Of a stretch of 64,000 bases of DNA, positions 26,405 to 34,392 are shown in pieces. The notes beneath the pieces were generated by a model. The model did no database searches. It saw only the letters and a program-made list of their open reading frames with translations, and was not told where the DNA came from. The first letter of the stretch is position 1, and every line of letters begins with the position of its first letter. This DNA is from Actinomadura rudentiformis (GTDB lineage: Bacteria > Actinomycetota > Actinomycetes > Streptosporangiales > Streptosporangiaceae), in the NCBI RefSeq assembly GCF_008923185.1, contig NZ_WBMT01000008.1:353740-417739 (forward strand), given 5' to 3'. Position numbers and translations under genes: made by a program.

Positions 26405-26974
26405 CTATCGCTCGTCCGTAGTGGCGCCGGCAGCGGCCAGGACCGTCGCCGCGAGCGCCATCCGGTGGTCCTTGGTCCAGGGTGGCCCCAGCGCCGCCCG
26501 CGGCCCATAGAGGATCTCATTGGCCCGGTCGGCCAGGATCCGGGCCGCCCGGTCCTCCACGCTCTTGGCGTCATAGAGATGGACGGCCCAGCCACGCGCG
26601 CGTGCGAGCTGGTCCAGGACCTGGCGATACATGACGGAGTCCGCGCGGCTTTCATACGGTGCACGTCGCTGGACGGCGATGTCCTCGGGAAAATCGAGAG
26701 GCCAGGCTCGAAGCGACATCGAGACGATCGGTTCGTGCAGCGCCGATTCGAGTGCGTCCAGCGAAGCCGATGTCGCCCGGATCGCCGACTCCCGCACCCG
26801 CGCCACCAACTCCGCCGCCGCAGCATCGTCGAGCGGCTTGCCCTCATGGTGAACGGGGGCCGTCGGTACGCCAGATTCGACGAGCTCGACCCGCCGCCGG
26901 TCCACGACCCGGTGGTCAGCCGAAGCCGTCACCGCCACGGCCCACCCCAGATGATGGGCTATCCCGAGACGCAT
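26405..26974 (-). CDS. Conserved hypothetical protein (189 aa)
   Basis: Starts at ATG 26974 (MRLGIAHHLGWAVAVTASAD) and is soluble. The N-terminal strand pair and the acidic residues in VVDRRRVELV are compatible with an RNase H-like fold, but this is only an impression. Middle landmarks are MSLRAWPLDFPEDIAVQRR and VMYRQVLDQLARARGWAVH; the C-terminus contains WTKDHRMALAATVLAAAG. No known function. It may overlap the iron-box promoter region functionally, but it is separated from the FecCD gene and has the same orientation. Confidence 0.6.
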   Translation of the reverse strand: MRLGIAHHLGWAVAVTASADHRVVDRRRVELVESGVPTAPVHHEGKPLDDAAAAELVARVRESAIRATSASLDALESALHEPIVSMSLRAWPLDFPEDIAVQRRAPYESRADSVMYRQVLDQLARARGWAVHLYDAKSVEDRAARILADRANEILYGPRAALGPPWTKDHRMALAATVLAAAGATTDER

Positions 26975-27023
26975 GGCTCGATTATCCCCAGGAGCGGTAG
27001 GTCAGCTCCTGGCTCGTGCGCGA

Positions 27024-27362
27024 TCAGTCATCGAACTCAAAGCCACCGGCCGTGGCGGACTCGACAAGCCCCCGCATGCGTTCACCGTCTGTGGCGACAG
27101 CGCTCATCAGGGCAGCCAGCTCCTGGAGGGCAGCTCGATCATCGCCGTACGCGCAGAACATGCCGGCTTCAGGGTCGTAGGACAAGCGCCCTTCTAGAGC
27201 CGGGGCCTGACTGCTCACCAGGAATTGCGCGATGCCTTCCCAGAAATAGCCGTTCGGCTCGTGACCGAGTTGCCCGATGACTTCGTCGACCTGCGTCGTC
27301 CCTGCGTCCAGCAGCAACGAGAACTTCCCGGGCGTGGTCTCGACCAACCTCAGCGGATCCAT
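27024..27362 (-). CDS. Imm51-like immunity protein
   Basis: 112 residues from ATG 27362; TTG 27398 is an alternative with poor spacing. The sequence runs PLRLVETTPGKFSLLLDAG, VDEVIGQLGHEPNGYFWEGI, YDPEAGMFCAYGDDRAALQE and ends GFEFDD, which I recognise as the Imm51 pattern of immunity proteins that neutralise polymorphic toxins. No toxin gene (no RHS, LXG, WXG100 or nuclease toxin domain) is adjacent, so it is an orphan that may protect against neighbours' toxins. Family assignment is from memory of the motif. Confidence 0.65.
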   Translation of the reverse strand: MDPLRLVETTPGKFSLLLDAGTTQVDEVIGQLGHEPNGYFWEGIAQFLVSSQAPALEGRLSYDPEAGMFCAYGDDRAALQELAALMSAVATDGERMRGLVESATAGGFEFDD

Positions 27363-27424
27363 CGGCGAAGCGTGGCATTCCCGGAGGCCGAGCAGCAACC
27401 TTCAAGACGTGTGCTGCGACGGCA

Positions 27425-27455
27425 AGAGGCCCCGTCCAGTGTGGACGGGGCCTCT
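27425..27455 (-). terminator. Hairpin terminator of the DUF1996 gene
   Basis: A perfect 14-bp GC-rich stem (27425-27438 with 27442-27455) with a 3-nt loop, 62 bases after the stop of the DUF1996 gene. No T-tract, as is usual in this GC range. Confidence 0.65.
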
Positions 27456-27516
27456 GTGGGTCAGCGGTCGGGGTCGAGGTCGGATACGGGGTCGGGTATG
27501 GGGTCGGGGTCGGGTA

Positions 27517-28968
27517 CTAGCAGCGCTGGCCGCGGTTGATGCAGGTGACGGCGCGGTTCATGAGGCGGTTGGACATGACGTTGGCGAAGTCACCGTGGTC
27601 GGTGACCGGGTTGTGGAGCTGCTCGGGGAAGCTGTCCAGGGCATAGACCCGGCCCTGGTTCAGCTGCTGGCGGTTGAGGTTGATGTTGTAGGTGAGCCGC
27701 ATCTGCAGCTGCGGGACCGCCCGGGTGCCGGCCGGGCAGGCGCCGTTCTGGCCGGGGAAGACGATGTGCGTCCGGTGATTGGCGCTGTCGGTGTTACGGC
27801 CGTCCCAGCAGCTCGGGAATTCCAGGATGCGGGTCACCTGGCTGCCTCGGGGGCAGAGCGGGTACTTGTCGGTCAGGCGCCGGTTCTCGAAGCCGGTGCA
27901 GGTCCACGAGGCGCGGGAGTTGGCCGGTCCGTTGGTGGCGGCCTTGGCGTCGCCGGTGATGACGCGGATGAAGCGCGGCATCGCGGTCACCTTGCTCGTG
28001 GCGTTGCCCCGGAACTGGAGTGAAACCGAGGCGGGCCGCTGGATGCGGCCGATGTTGCCGTCTGCCGCGCTCTGGTCGTTCTGCGGCGGGTCGTTGGGGC
28101 TGCGCAGCCGCACGACCGGCCAGAAGTAGGTCGACTTGTCGCCATTGCTGCACGTCGTGCCGCCGGCGGCGAGGCTCTCGTCGGTGGAGTTGCCGTCGGT
28201 GGTCAGGTTCCCGACGTAGTCGTGCTGGTGGTGCGCTCCGTTCGCGACGCCCGGCGCCACGATGAAGTTGTCGGAGTTGAAGTGCCCGTTCTCGTTGCGC
28301 CCGCATCGGGAGGTGAACGTGCCGCGCGATCCGCGTGCCTGGGCCCGCGCCTGCTGGGCGTTGGGCCTGACTTGGCGGATGTCGACGAAGTCCGAGGCTA
28401 CCGGGCGTTGCTGACCCGCGTTCCCGTTGCCTTGGCCACCGTTGTTGTTGCCCTGGCCCGGGTTCTGACCTCCGTTGTTGTTGCCTTGGCCTGGATTCTG
28501 GCCCCCTTGGCCCGGGTTGTTGCCCTGACCGCCGCCGCCCTGGCCGTCGTCGACCACCGTGCAGGGGGCGAGGGCGTCCAGGCCGGCGGGGCGCTGGGCC
28601 ACCCGTCCGATGGCCGTGGCGATCCGGTTGATCGTGGCGACGCGCTTGTCCCGCAGCGGTCCCACGATCGCGTTCTGAACGAAGTTGGGTCCGCCCTGGC
28701 CCACCGAGTTGGCCAGGCGCGTGTTCGCCTCCTGGATCTGGGTGTTGAGGAGCGCGAGGTTGCGATCCACTTCGGCCTTGGCTTGTGCGGGCACCTGCGG
28801 AAGCTGTCCGGCTACGTCCGGACAGTTGATGGTCTGTGCCATGGCAGCCGGCAGAGCGGGGACGCTCGCCTCGGCCGCCACCGAACCCAGGCTCGTCAGG
28901 ACCAGGCCGGCCCCGGCGAGCAGGGTGATGCTGCGTGAGATGGAACGCGGTCGCCGTGCATGTCGCAT
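27517..28968 (-). CDS. Secreted DUF1996 protein with Gly/Asn/Gln-rich linker
   Basis: 483 residues from ATG 28968, chosen for AAGGAGGG upstream and the signal peptide that follows (SITLLAGAGLVLTSLGSVAA). Residues ~40-140 form an alpha-helical domain. A ~45-residue linker of near-repeats of NPGQGNNNGGQ follows, then a ~290-residue DUF1996 domain: RCGRNENGHFNSDNFIVAPG, AHHQHDYVGN, SYW-like TYFWPVVR, FPSCWDGRN, HIVFPGQNGACPAGT and the final DHGDFAN. The conserved His/Asp/Cys residues suggest a metal- or carbohydrate-related extracellular activity, but none is established. It is divergent from the flavin redox cassette. Confidence 0.85.
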   Translation of the reverse strand: MRHARRPRSISRSITLLAGAGLVLTSLGSVAAEASVPALPAAMAQTINCPDVAGQLPQVPAQAKAEVDRNLALLNTQIQEANTRLANSVGQGGPNFVQNAIVGPLRDKRVATINRIATAIGRVAQRPAGLDALAPCTVVDDGQGGGGQGNNPGQGGQNPGQGNNNGGQNPGQGNNNGGQGNGNAGQQRPVASDFVDIRQVRPNAQQARAQARGSRGTFTSRCGRNENGHFNSDNFIVAPGVANGAHHQHDYVGNLTTDGNSTDESLAAGGTTCSNGDKSTYFWPVVRLRSPNDPPQNDQSAADGNIGRIQRPASVSLQFRGNATSKVTAMPRFIRVITGDAKAATNGPANSRASWTCTGFENRRLTDKYPLCPRGSQVTRILEFPSCWDGRNTDSANHRTHIVFPGQNGACPAGTRAVPQLQMRLTYNINLNRQQLNQGRVYALDSFPEQLHNPVTDHGDFANVMSNRLMNRAVTCINRGQRC

Positions 28969-29561
28969 GCGGCGCTCCCTCCTTGTTAAGGGTGTGAGGA
29001 AGTGCACCCGGCTCCGTTCAACAGGTACGCACCATCGGTCACTCTGGTTCAAGGCGATTTCAAATTCCACGCTGAGCTGCCACGACGTCACGCCCCGGCG
29101 ATACACGCTTAGGGGGCGCTCAGCCCTGGGTCAAGTGAGGCTTAAGACGTGTGGTCGAGGGTCTGCGCCGGTCTAATCTCAGCGCGACGTCATCACGCGT
29201 CGAGCGAGTGGTCCGCGCGGCCTCCATGTTCACCCGGCTTCCTACCGCGCGGGCCACTCATCCTCTTCGTTACGACGTTCGCTTCTCTTCGCTACAAGGG
29301 ATCCAGAAGGTGGATCACTGGATCACAAGGATCCGGAAGATGGATCCAGAAGGTAGGTGACTGGGAACGGTCCGTATGAGGTTGACCAGTGGTACGCGTC
29401 TGTCGCCGAGCTCGTTCAACGTCGGTCGTAGCCGAAGAAACGTCCACGATGACAGCCAGTCGAGTCGTCGGCTGAACCAAATGTCCGGGATCACCCGTAC
29501 GACATGCCAGCGACTCTGACCGAGTCGAGACCGCGCACCCGGAGACCTCGCGGAGGATCGT
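28969..29561. other. Divergent intergenic region with GGATCC-centred repeats
   Basis: 593 bp between the DUF1996 gene and the ferric-reductase-like gene. At 29299-29354 it carries five spaced units beginning GGATC; GGATCCAGAAGGT occurs at 29299 and 29342, with GGATCCGGAAGAT at 29329 between them. Such iterated sites are candidate regulator-binding sites. No gene is seen. Confidence 0.5.
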
Positions 29562-31145
29562 GTGCAAGCAGGGAATACGGTCCCCACCAATGAGACGTAC
29601 GGCGCCGATTGGGACCAGCGACAGACGGCCGTACGTGCTACTCCTGACATGCCATGGCCCGTGGGCAGGGAAGACACTGCCCAGCGCGAATCCACGCGCG
29701 AATCCCGGTTCGAACAGCGCGACTCCCGGTTCGAAAACGGCCGCGAGGAGCGCCGGGAGGAGCTGGGGTCGGCGCCCAGGGCCTTCGGCCCGGGCCCGGG
29801 CTTGGAACAACGGTTCAAGCCGCCCGCGGCGAAGACCGCCGGCAACAAGTTGTTCGTGGTCCTGTTGTTCTGGGCTCTGCTGGCGACCAGCGTCGCGCTG
29901 TGGATGTTCGGCACTCCGCCCAGCACCCTCAGCGGCACGCCCGAGATGGTCACGGCCGGCGGGCGGGTCACCGGGCTGGTCGGCGGGTACCTGCTCCTTG
30001 CGCAGGTCCTGATGATGAGCCGGGTCGCCTGGCTGGAGAACTGGATCGGCGGCCACGACCTGATGCGCTGGCATCGCCAGGTGGGCGTCTATCTGCTGCT
30101 GTCGGTGCTGGCGCACGCCGCGTACATCACGGTCGGCTACGCCATGAGCGCCGACGTCACGGTCGTCGACCAGACGGTCACCCTCTTCAACACCGTTGAC
30201 GGGATGGTCGGCGCCTACACCGCCACCGGGATCATGGTGGCCGTCAGCATGATGGCGATCCGGGGCATCCGCCGCCGGATGCCGTACGAGCTGTGGAAAT
30301 GGCTGCACTGGTCCACCTACGCGATCCTGATCCTGGGCTACGGTCACCAGTTCGCTGGGGCCGATCTCGCCAAGGGTGGGTTCGCCGAGTGGTACTGGAT
30401 GGGCCTGTACGCCCTGGTGATCGCCTGCCTCCTGTGGGGCCGGATGGTCGAGCCGCTGTGGCTGAACGCGCGGCACCGGTTCGAGGTCATGGATGTCGTG
30501 CCCGAGACGGCGACGATGTTCTCGGTCTACATCGGCGGGCGCAGCCTGAACAAGCTGGAGGCGCAGGCCGGGCAGTACTTCCGCTGGCGCTTCATGGCGA
30601 GCGGCACCTGGTGGCAGTCACATCCGTTCTCGCTGTCTGCGGCTCCCAACGAGCAATGGCTCCGGTTGACCATCAACGCGGTCGGAAGCCACACGACCGG
30701 GCTGCGTGACCTGCGGCCGGGCACCCGGGTGTTCGCCGTCGGCCCGTCCGGGACGTTCACCGCCGGTCAACGCTCCCGGCAGCGGGCGCTGCTGATCGCC
30801 GGCGGGAGCGGCATCGCCCCGATTCGCGCCGTCCTTGAGGACCTTCCGAACGGCAGCGTGGTCATCTACCGGGCCTCCGACGCCGACGACATCGTCTTCC
30901 GCGACGAGCTGCGCAGCCTTGCCCAGCGGCACGGGCACGAGCTGCGCTACGTGCTGGGCTCCCGCCACGAACCGGGCCCGCAGAACCTGTTCACGCCCCA
31001 AGGGCTCCGGGAGCTGGTCCCGGACGTCCGCCACCGTGACGTGTACGTGTGCGGCCCACCCGGCATGGTCCAAGCGGCGGTCGCGACCCTGCGCCGCCTG
31101 CGGGTGCGCCGCCGCCAGATCCACCTTGACCCGTTCGAGTTCTGA
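29562..31145 (+). CDS. Ferric-reductase-like transmembrane oxidoreductase (FRD/NOX type)
   Basis: 527 residues from GTG 29562 behind CGGAGGATC. An acidic/arginine-rich cytoplasmic N-terminus (~95 residues, with repeated ESRFEQRDSRFE) precedes a six-helix ferric-reductase-like domain with haem-ligand histidines (LMRWHRQVGVYLLLSVLAHA; LWKWLHWSTYAILILGYGHQ). The C-terminus is an FNR-like module: FAD-binding HPFSLSAAP, then NAD(P)-binding LLIAGGSGIAPIRAVLEDL and DVYVCGPPGM. It should pass electrons from NAD(P)H across the membrane. The next two genes encode an exported FMN-binding protein and ApbE, so the likely acceptor is that flavoprotein. Confidence 0.88.
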   Translation: MQAGNTVPTNETYGADWDQRQTAVRATPDMPWPVGREDTAQRESTRESRFEQRDSRFENGREERREELGSAPRAFGPGPGLEQRFKPPAAKTAGNKLFVVLLFWALLATSVALWMFGTPPSTLSGTPEMVTAGGRVTGLVGGYLLLAQVLMMSRVAWLENWIGGHDLMRWHRQVGVYLLLSVLAHAAYITVGYAMSADVTVVDQTVTLFNTVDGMVGAYTATGIMVAVSMMAIRGIRRRMPYELWKWLHWSTYAILILGYGHQFAGADLAKGGFAEWYWMGLYALVIACLLWGRMVEPLWLNARHRFEVMDVVPETATMFSVYIGGRSLNKLEAQAGQYFRWRFMASGTWWQSHPFSLSAAPNEQWLRLTINAVGSHTTGLRDLRPGTRVFAVGPSGTFTAGQRSRQRALLIAGGSGIAPIRAVLEDLPNGSVVIYRASDADDIVFRDELRSLAQRHGHELRYVLGSRHEPGPQNLFTPQGLRELVPDVRHRDVYVCGPPGMVQAAVATLRRLRVRRRQIHLDPFEF

Positions 31146-31169
31146 TCGAGTTCTGAAACGAGGGACGTG

Positions 31170-31832
31170 ATGCGTCGAACCACCGCGGCCATCGCCGGCA
31201 CATTGAGCGGGGCGGCCTTGCTCCTCGCCGCCAAGTACGGAGCGGACGCCAGTTCCACGGCGTCCGGCCAGGCCGTCGGCCAGACGGGCGATCTCGCACC
31301 CCCCGGCTCGTCCGCCGCCCAACCGCCCGGAAACGCCCAGGGTGGAGCCAACCCGCCCGGCAACGGCAACGCTGCTTCCGGAAACGGAAACGGAAACGGG
31401 AATGGGAACGGCGCGGCAGGCAACGGCGCGGCAGGAAATGGTGCTGCGGGCAATGGGGCTGCCGGGAATGGTGCGGCAGGGAATGGTGCAACCGGCAACG
31501 GGGCAACCGGCAACGGTGCGGCAGGGAACGGTGCGGTCAGAGCAGCCAATGGTCTGAAAGACGGAGTGTTCCGGGGGAACACCGTGCGCAACCAATACGG
31601 GCCCATCCAGGTCACCATCCAAGTGGCCGCCGGACGGGTCACGAATCTCACCGCCACCCACGCCACGACCCCGGCCACGACGGCGCAGGTCAACGGGCGA
31701 GCCATCCCGCTGCTGCGGCAGGCCGCCCTGACCTCCCAGAGCGCCCGCGTCGACACCGTCTCGGGCGCCACGTTCACCAGCGGCTCCTTCGCCGCCTCAC
31801 TGCAGTCCGCGTTCACCGCGGCGCGGGCCTGA
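31170..31832 (+). CDS. Exported FMN-binding-domain protein with Asn-Gly repeat spacer
   Basis: 220 residues from ATG 31170 behind GAGGGACG. An N-terminal hydrophobic segment (AIAGTLSGAALLLAAKYGA) anchors or exports it. Residues ~45-127 are a Pro/Gly/Asn spacer with about nine NGAAG/NGATG units. The C-terminal ~90 residues are an FMN-binding domain with VDTVSGATFTSGSF: the SGAT threonine is the site to which ApbE links FMN. It thus forms a flavin electron carrier outside the membrane. Its stop overlaps the start of the ApbE gene. Confidence 0.88.
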   Translation: MRRTTAAIAGTLSGAALLLAAKYGADASSTASGQAVGQTGDLAPPGSSAAQPPGNAQGGANPPGNGNAASGNGNGNGNGNGAAGNGAAGNGAAGNGAAGNGAAGNGATGNGATGNGAAGNGAVRAANGLKDGVFRGNTVRNQYGPIQVTIQVAAGRVTNLTATHATTPATTAQVNGRAIPLLRQAALTSQSARVDTVSGATFTSGSFAASLQSAFTAARA

Positions 31833-32638
31833 TGATGCGGCACGTCGAGGAGGTCATGGGAACGGCGGTCAGCATCGAGATCGCCGACCTTCTCCCTCGC
31901 CGCGCCCTCGCCGAGCTGATCGACGACACCTGTGCCTGGCTGCACGAGGTGGACCGCCGCTTCAGCACCTACAAGGACGACAGCGAGGTCAACCAGCTCG
32001 AACGGGGCGACCTGGCCGCCGACCGGTGCTCGGCCGACATGCGCACCGTGCTGGACGCCTGCGCCACCCTGCGGCGAGAGACCGACGGCTACTTCGACGA
32101 ACGAGCCGCCGGACGGCTCGATCCGTCCGGCTACGTCAAGGGCTGGTCGGTCGAGATGGCGTCGGCGCGCCTGGCTCAGGCGGGCTCGTTCAACCACTGC
32201 ATCAACGCCGGCGGCGACATCCGCAGCCGCGGCTGCCCCGAACCCGGTCGCCCGTGGCGGTTCGGAGTCCGCCATCCCTGGGAACCGGACAAGCTGGCCT
32301 GGGTCCTGACCGGCACCGATCTGGCCGTCGCCACCTCGGGTACCTACGAGCGTGGACTCCACGTGTTCGACCCGCACTCAGGCGAACCCGTACAGGCCCT
32401 CCGTTCGGTCACCGTCACCGGCCCCGACCTCGCCTTGGCCGACGCCTACGCCACCGCTGCCATGGCCATGGGATCGGACGGCCTGCTCTGGCTGGCCCGC
32501 CTCGCCGAGTCCGGCTACGAGTCCGCCGCCGTAACGCGCGACGGCCACGCCTACCACTCCGACCATCTCCCCATCGCTGAGGATGCCCTCGAGACCGGTG
32601 TGGAGGCTGGAGAGCATGCGGATGTGGGCGCCGGCTAG
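31832..32638 (+). CDS. apbE: ApbE-family FAD:protein FMN transferase
   Basis: 268 residues from ATG 31832, overlapping the TGA of the previous gene. ApbE landmarks: MGTAVSIEI at the start, VDRRFSTYKDDSEVNQLERG, RLDPSGYVKGWSVE, NHCINAGGDIRSRG, AVATSGTYERG and LADAYATAAMAMG with the Mg-binding Asp. The enzyme transfers FMN from FAD to a Thr in exported proteins; the SGAT motif in the preceding gene product is the evident substrate. No signal peptide is visible, so here it may act in the cytoplasm or on the nascent chain. Confidence 0.9.
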   Translation: MMRHVEEVMGTAVSIEIADLLPRRALAELIDDTCAWLHEVDRRFSTYKDDSEVNQLERGDLAADRCSADMRTVLDACATLRRETDGYFDERAAGRLDPSGYVKGWSVEMASARLAQAGSFNHCINAGGDIRSRGCPEPGRPWRFGVRHPWEPDKLAWVLTGTDLAVATSGTYERGLHVFDPHSGEPVQALRSVTVTGPDLALADAYATAAMAMGSDGLLWLARLAESGYESAAVTRDGHAYHSDHLPIAEDALETGVEAGEHADVGAG

Positions 32639-32781
32639 GGGCTAGGGCGCGTACTGGCCAAGGGGCGGGGGCGCGTTCCGGCGAGCCATGTGCGCTGGTC
32701 CTGTGCGTGAGCTGAGCGCAGGCGGGGACTAGGACCTTTGCGAGGTATGACGGCATCCGTGCACCGACAAAAAAATTTGTC

Positions 32782-32787
32782 TTGACA
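32782..32787 (+). promoter_or_regulatory. Candidate -35 element for the DHFR-like gene
   Basis: TTGACA lies ~75 bp upstream of the start at 32861, just after an ACAAA...TTTGT inverted repeat (32767-32780) in an otherwise GC-rich region. A -10 box at proper spacing is not obvious (CCAGAG). Confidence 0.3.
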
Positions 32788-32860
32788 TCTCAGATTGTCG
32801 GCTGCCAGAGTTGGGGCATCGCAAGGAAGCAAGCGCACAGCACTCGAAAGGACCCCGCCC

Positions 32861-33421
32861 ATGCGTAAGTTCAAGCTTCAGGTTCAGACCACCGTTGACG
32901 GCTACATGGCCGGCCCGAACGGTGAGATGGACTGGATGACGTTTCCCTGGACCGGCGACATCAACGGCTACATCGAGGCGCTCACCGCGCAGGTCGACTG
33001 CATCGTGCTGGGGCGCAAGCTCGCCGAGGGATTCATCCCGACGTGGGCCGCAGGGCCGGAGGGGGAGACCCAGGAGTCGATCGACTGGATGAACAACACT
33101 CCCAAGGTCGTGATCTCCAACTCGCTCACCGAGTCGCCCTGGGAGAACGCCGTGGTCGCCAACGGCGACCTGGCCGAGACCGTGAACAGGCTGAAGTCCG
33201 AGCCGGGCGGAGACATGATCGCTTACGGCGGCGGCACGCTGGTGTCGAGTCTGATCGCCGAGGGCCTCCTCGACGAGCTCCACCTGTTCATGAACCCGAC
33301 CGCGATCGGCACCGGAATGCCCGTCTTCCCCGCAGGCGCCTACCAGCAGCTCCGGCTCGTCGGGGCCCGTGCGTTCGACTGCGGCATCACCGGGCTGCAC
33401 TTCGAGCCGAAGCGTTCCTGA
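32861..33421 (+). CDS. Dihydrofolate-reductase-like (RibD C-terminal) protein
   Basis: 186 residues from ATG 32861 with GAAAGGA upstream. The fold is shown by FKLQVQTTVDGYMAGPNGEM, DCIVLGRKLAEGF, PKVVISNSL, DMIAYGGGTLVSSLI, ELHLFMNPTAIGTGMPVF and the terminal GITGLHFEP. Members reduce pteridine- or pyrimidine-type substrates with NADPH, but most actinobacterial copies are uncharacterised. It stands alone and is followed by a strong terminator. Confidence 0.88.
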   Translation: MRKFKLQVQTTVDGYMAGPNGEMDWMTFPWTGDINGYIEALTAQVDCIVLGRKLAEGFIPTWAAGPEGETQESIDWMNNTPKVVISNSLTESPWENAVVANGDLAETVNRLKSEPGGDMIAYGGGTLVSSLIAEGLLDELHLFMNPTAIGTGMPVFPAGAYQQLRLVGARAFDCGITGLHFEPKRS

Positions 33422-33488
33422 TACAGCCACCTTCACGTTCAAGGGCCCCTTCCGAACTCCGCGGGAGGGGCACGGCCTGGCGAAGCGG

Positions 33489-33526
33489 CCATCCCCCTCC
33501 TGGCTTCAGGGAGGGGGATGGTTTTT
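33489..33526 (+). terminator. Rho-independent terminator
   Basis: A perfect 12-bp stem (33489-33500 with 33510-33521) is followed directly by TTTTTG. It ends the DHFR-like transcript. Confidence 0.85.
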
Positions 33527-33571
33527 GTGTGTCAGGATCAAGTTACTCGCGAGTAGGGCATCCTGGTGTGC

Positions 33572-34042
33572 ATGAAGTCGAAGCCCATGCTTGCCGTCGC
33601 CGGTGCAGTCGGCGGTACGGTGCTCGCCACCGCAGGCATCACCGCGTTCCTCATGACAGGCGAAGACGGCGGGGCCTCGGCCCGGCCCGGCGCGAGCGCC
33701 CGTGCTTACGGGGACACCAAGGACATCGCGGCGGCCCTTCGGAAACGAGGAGCCACCGGTTGCCGGGTCGATCAGGCGAGGGTCGAATGCCGCTTCGGCG
33801 GGCGTTATGTCGCGGGGACGGTGCTCAGCCCTGGTTCCGGTTCGGGGCTGACCATGGACACGGCCCTGGAGAGCTGGAAGACCGGGATCGGGCAGAGCGC
33901 CCTCGGCGAACCGGGCGCCTTCGCGATCTTGCACGGCCCGAACTGGCTCGTCACCGGACCGGACGCGCTCATCGACAAGGTGCGGCCGGCGCTCGGTGGT
34001 CAGGTTCTCCACTGCGACCGGCCTTTCGGCACCTGCACCTGA
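33572..34042 (+). CDS. Membrane-anchored or secreted hypothetical protein
   Basis: 156 residues from ATG 33572 (GTG 33566 two codons earlier is possible). An N-terminal hydrophobic helix (MLAVAGAVGGTVLATAGITAF) acts as signal or anchor. The ~115-residue exterior domain has paired cysteines (GCRVDQARVECRFGG; LHCDRPFGTCT), suggesting two disulfides. It contains TALESWKTGIGQSALGEPGAF and GPNWLVTGPDALIDKVRPALGG. No family recognised. Confidence 0.65.
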   Translation: MKSKPMLAVAGAVGGTVLATAGITAFLMTGEDGGASARPGASARAYGDTKDIAAALRKRGATGCRVDQARVECRFGGRYVAGTVLSPGSGSGLTMDTALESWKTGIGQSALGEPGAFAILHGPNWLVTGPDALIDKVRPALGGQVLHCDRPFGTCT

Positions 34043-34392
34043 TCTGCCGCCACACCTGATCTGCCGCCATCTCAGAGCAGTCGTTCGCGGGGAACTTGAC
34101 GCGCGGTGGGGTGTAGCACACAGGGTGCCCGGGTTAGGGCAGGTCGGGTGCGGAGCACGGTAGATCCGTAAGAACTGCCAGCTGTCCTGGACCGTGCCTG
34201 AATGTGCCGAGTGCCCGAGCCGTACTGCCGCCTCATGGCAGAATGAGGCCTCGCGCCCCGAGGGCTCGGTGGGGCGGGATGAGGGGCTGTGCCCACGGAG
34301 GCGGCGGTTGCCGTCGTGCTTCGTGTTCACGAGGATTTCCGCCTGTGGTGGGTTGCACCAGCAGACCACGGCCGACGCCGGGAGGAGGTTCG
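34043..34392. other. Intergenic region before the subtilase gene
   Basis: No convincing gene. The long minus-strand frame here is antisense to the neighbouring genes. It must carry the subtilase promoter, which I cannot place. Confidence 0.4.

Noticed and set aside
33506..34369. 287-residue minus-strand open frame
   Set aside because: Antisense to the small membrane protein gene and to intergenic DNA; no motif, no ribosome-binding site.
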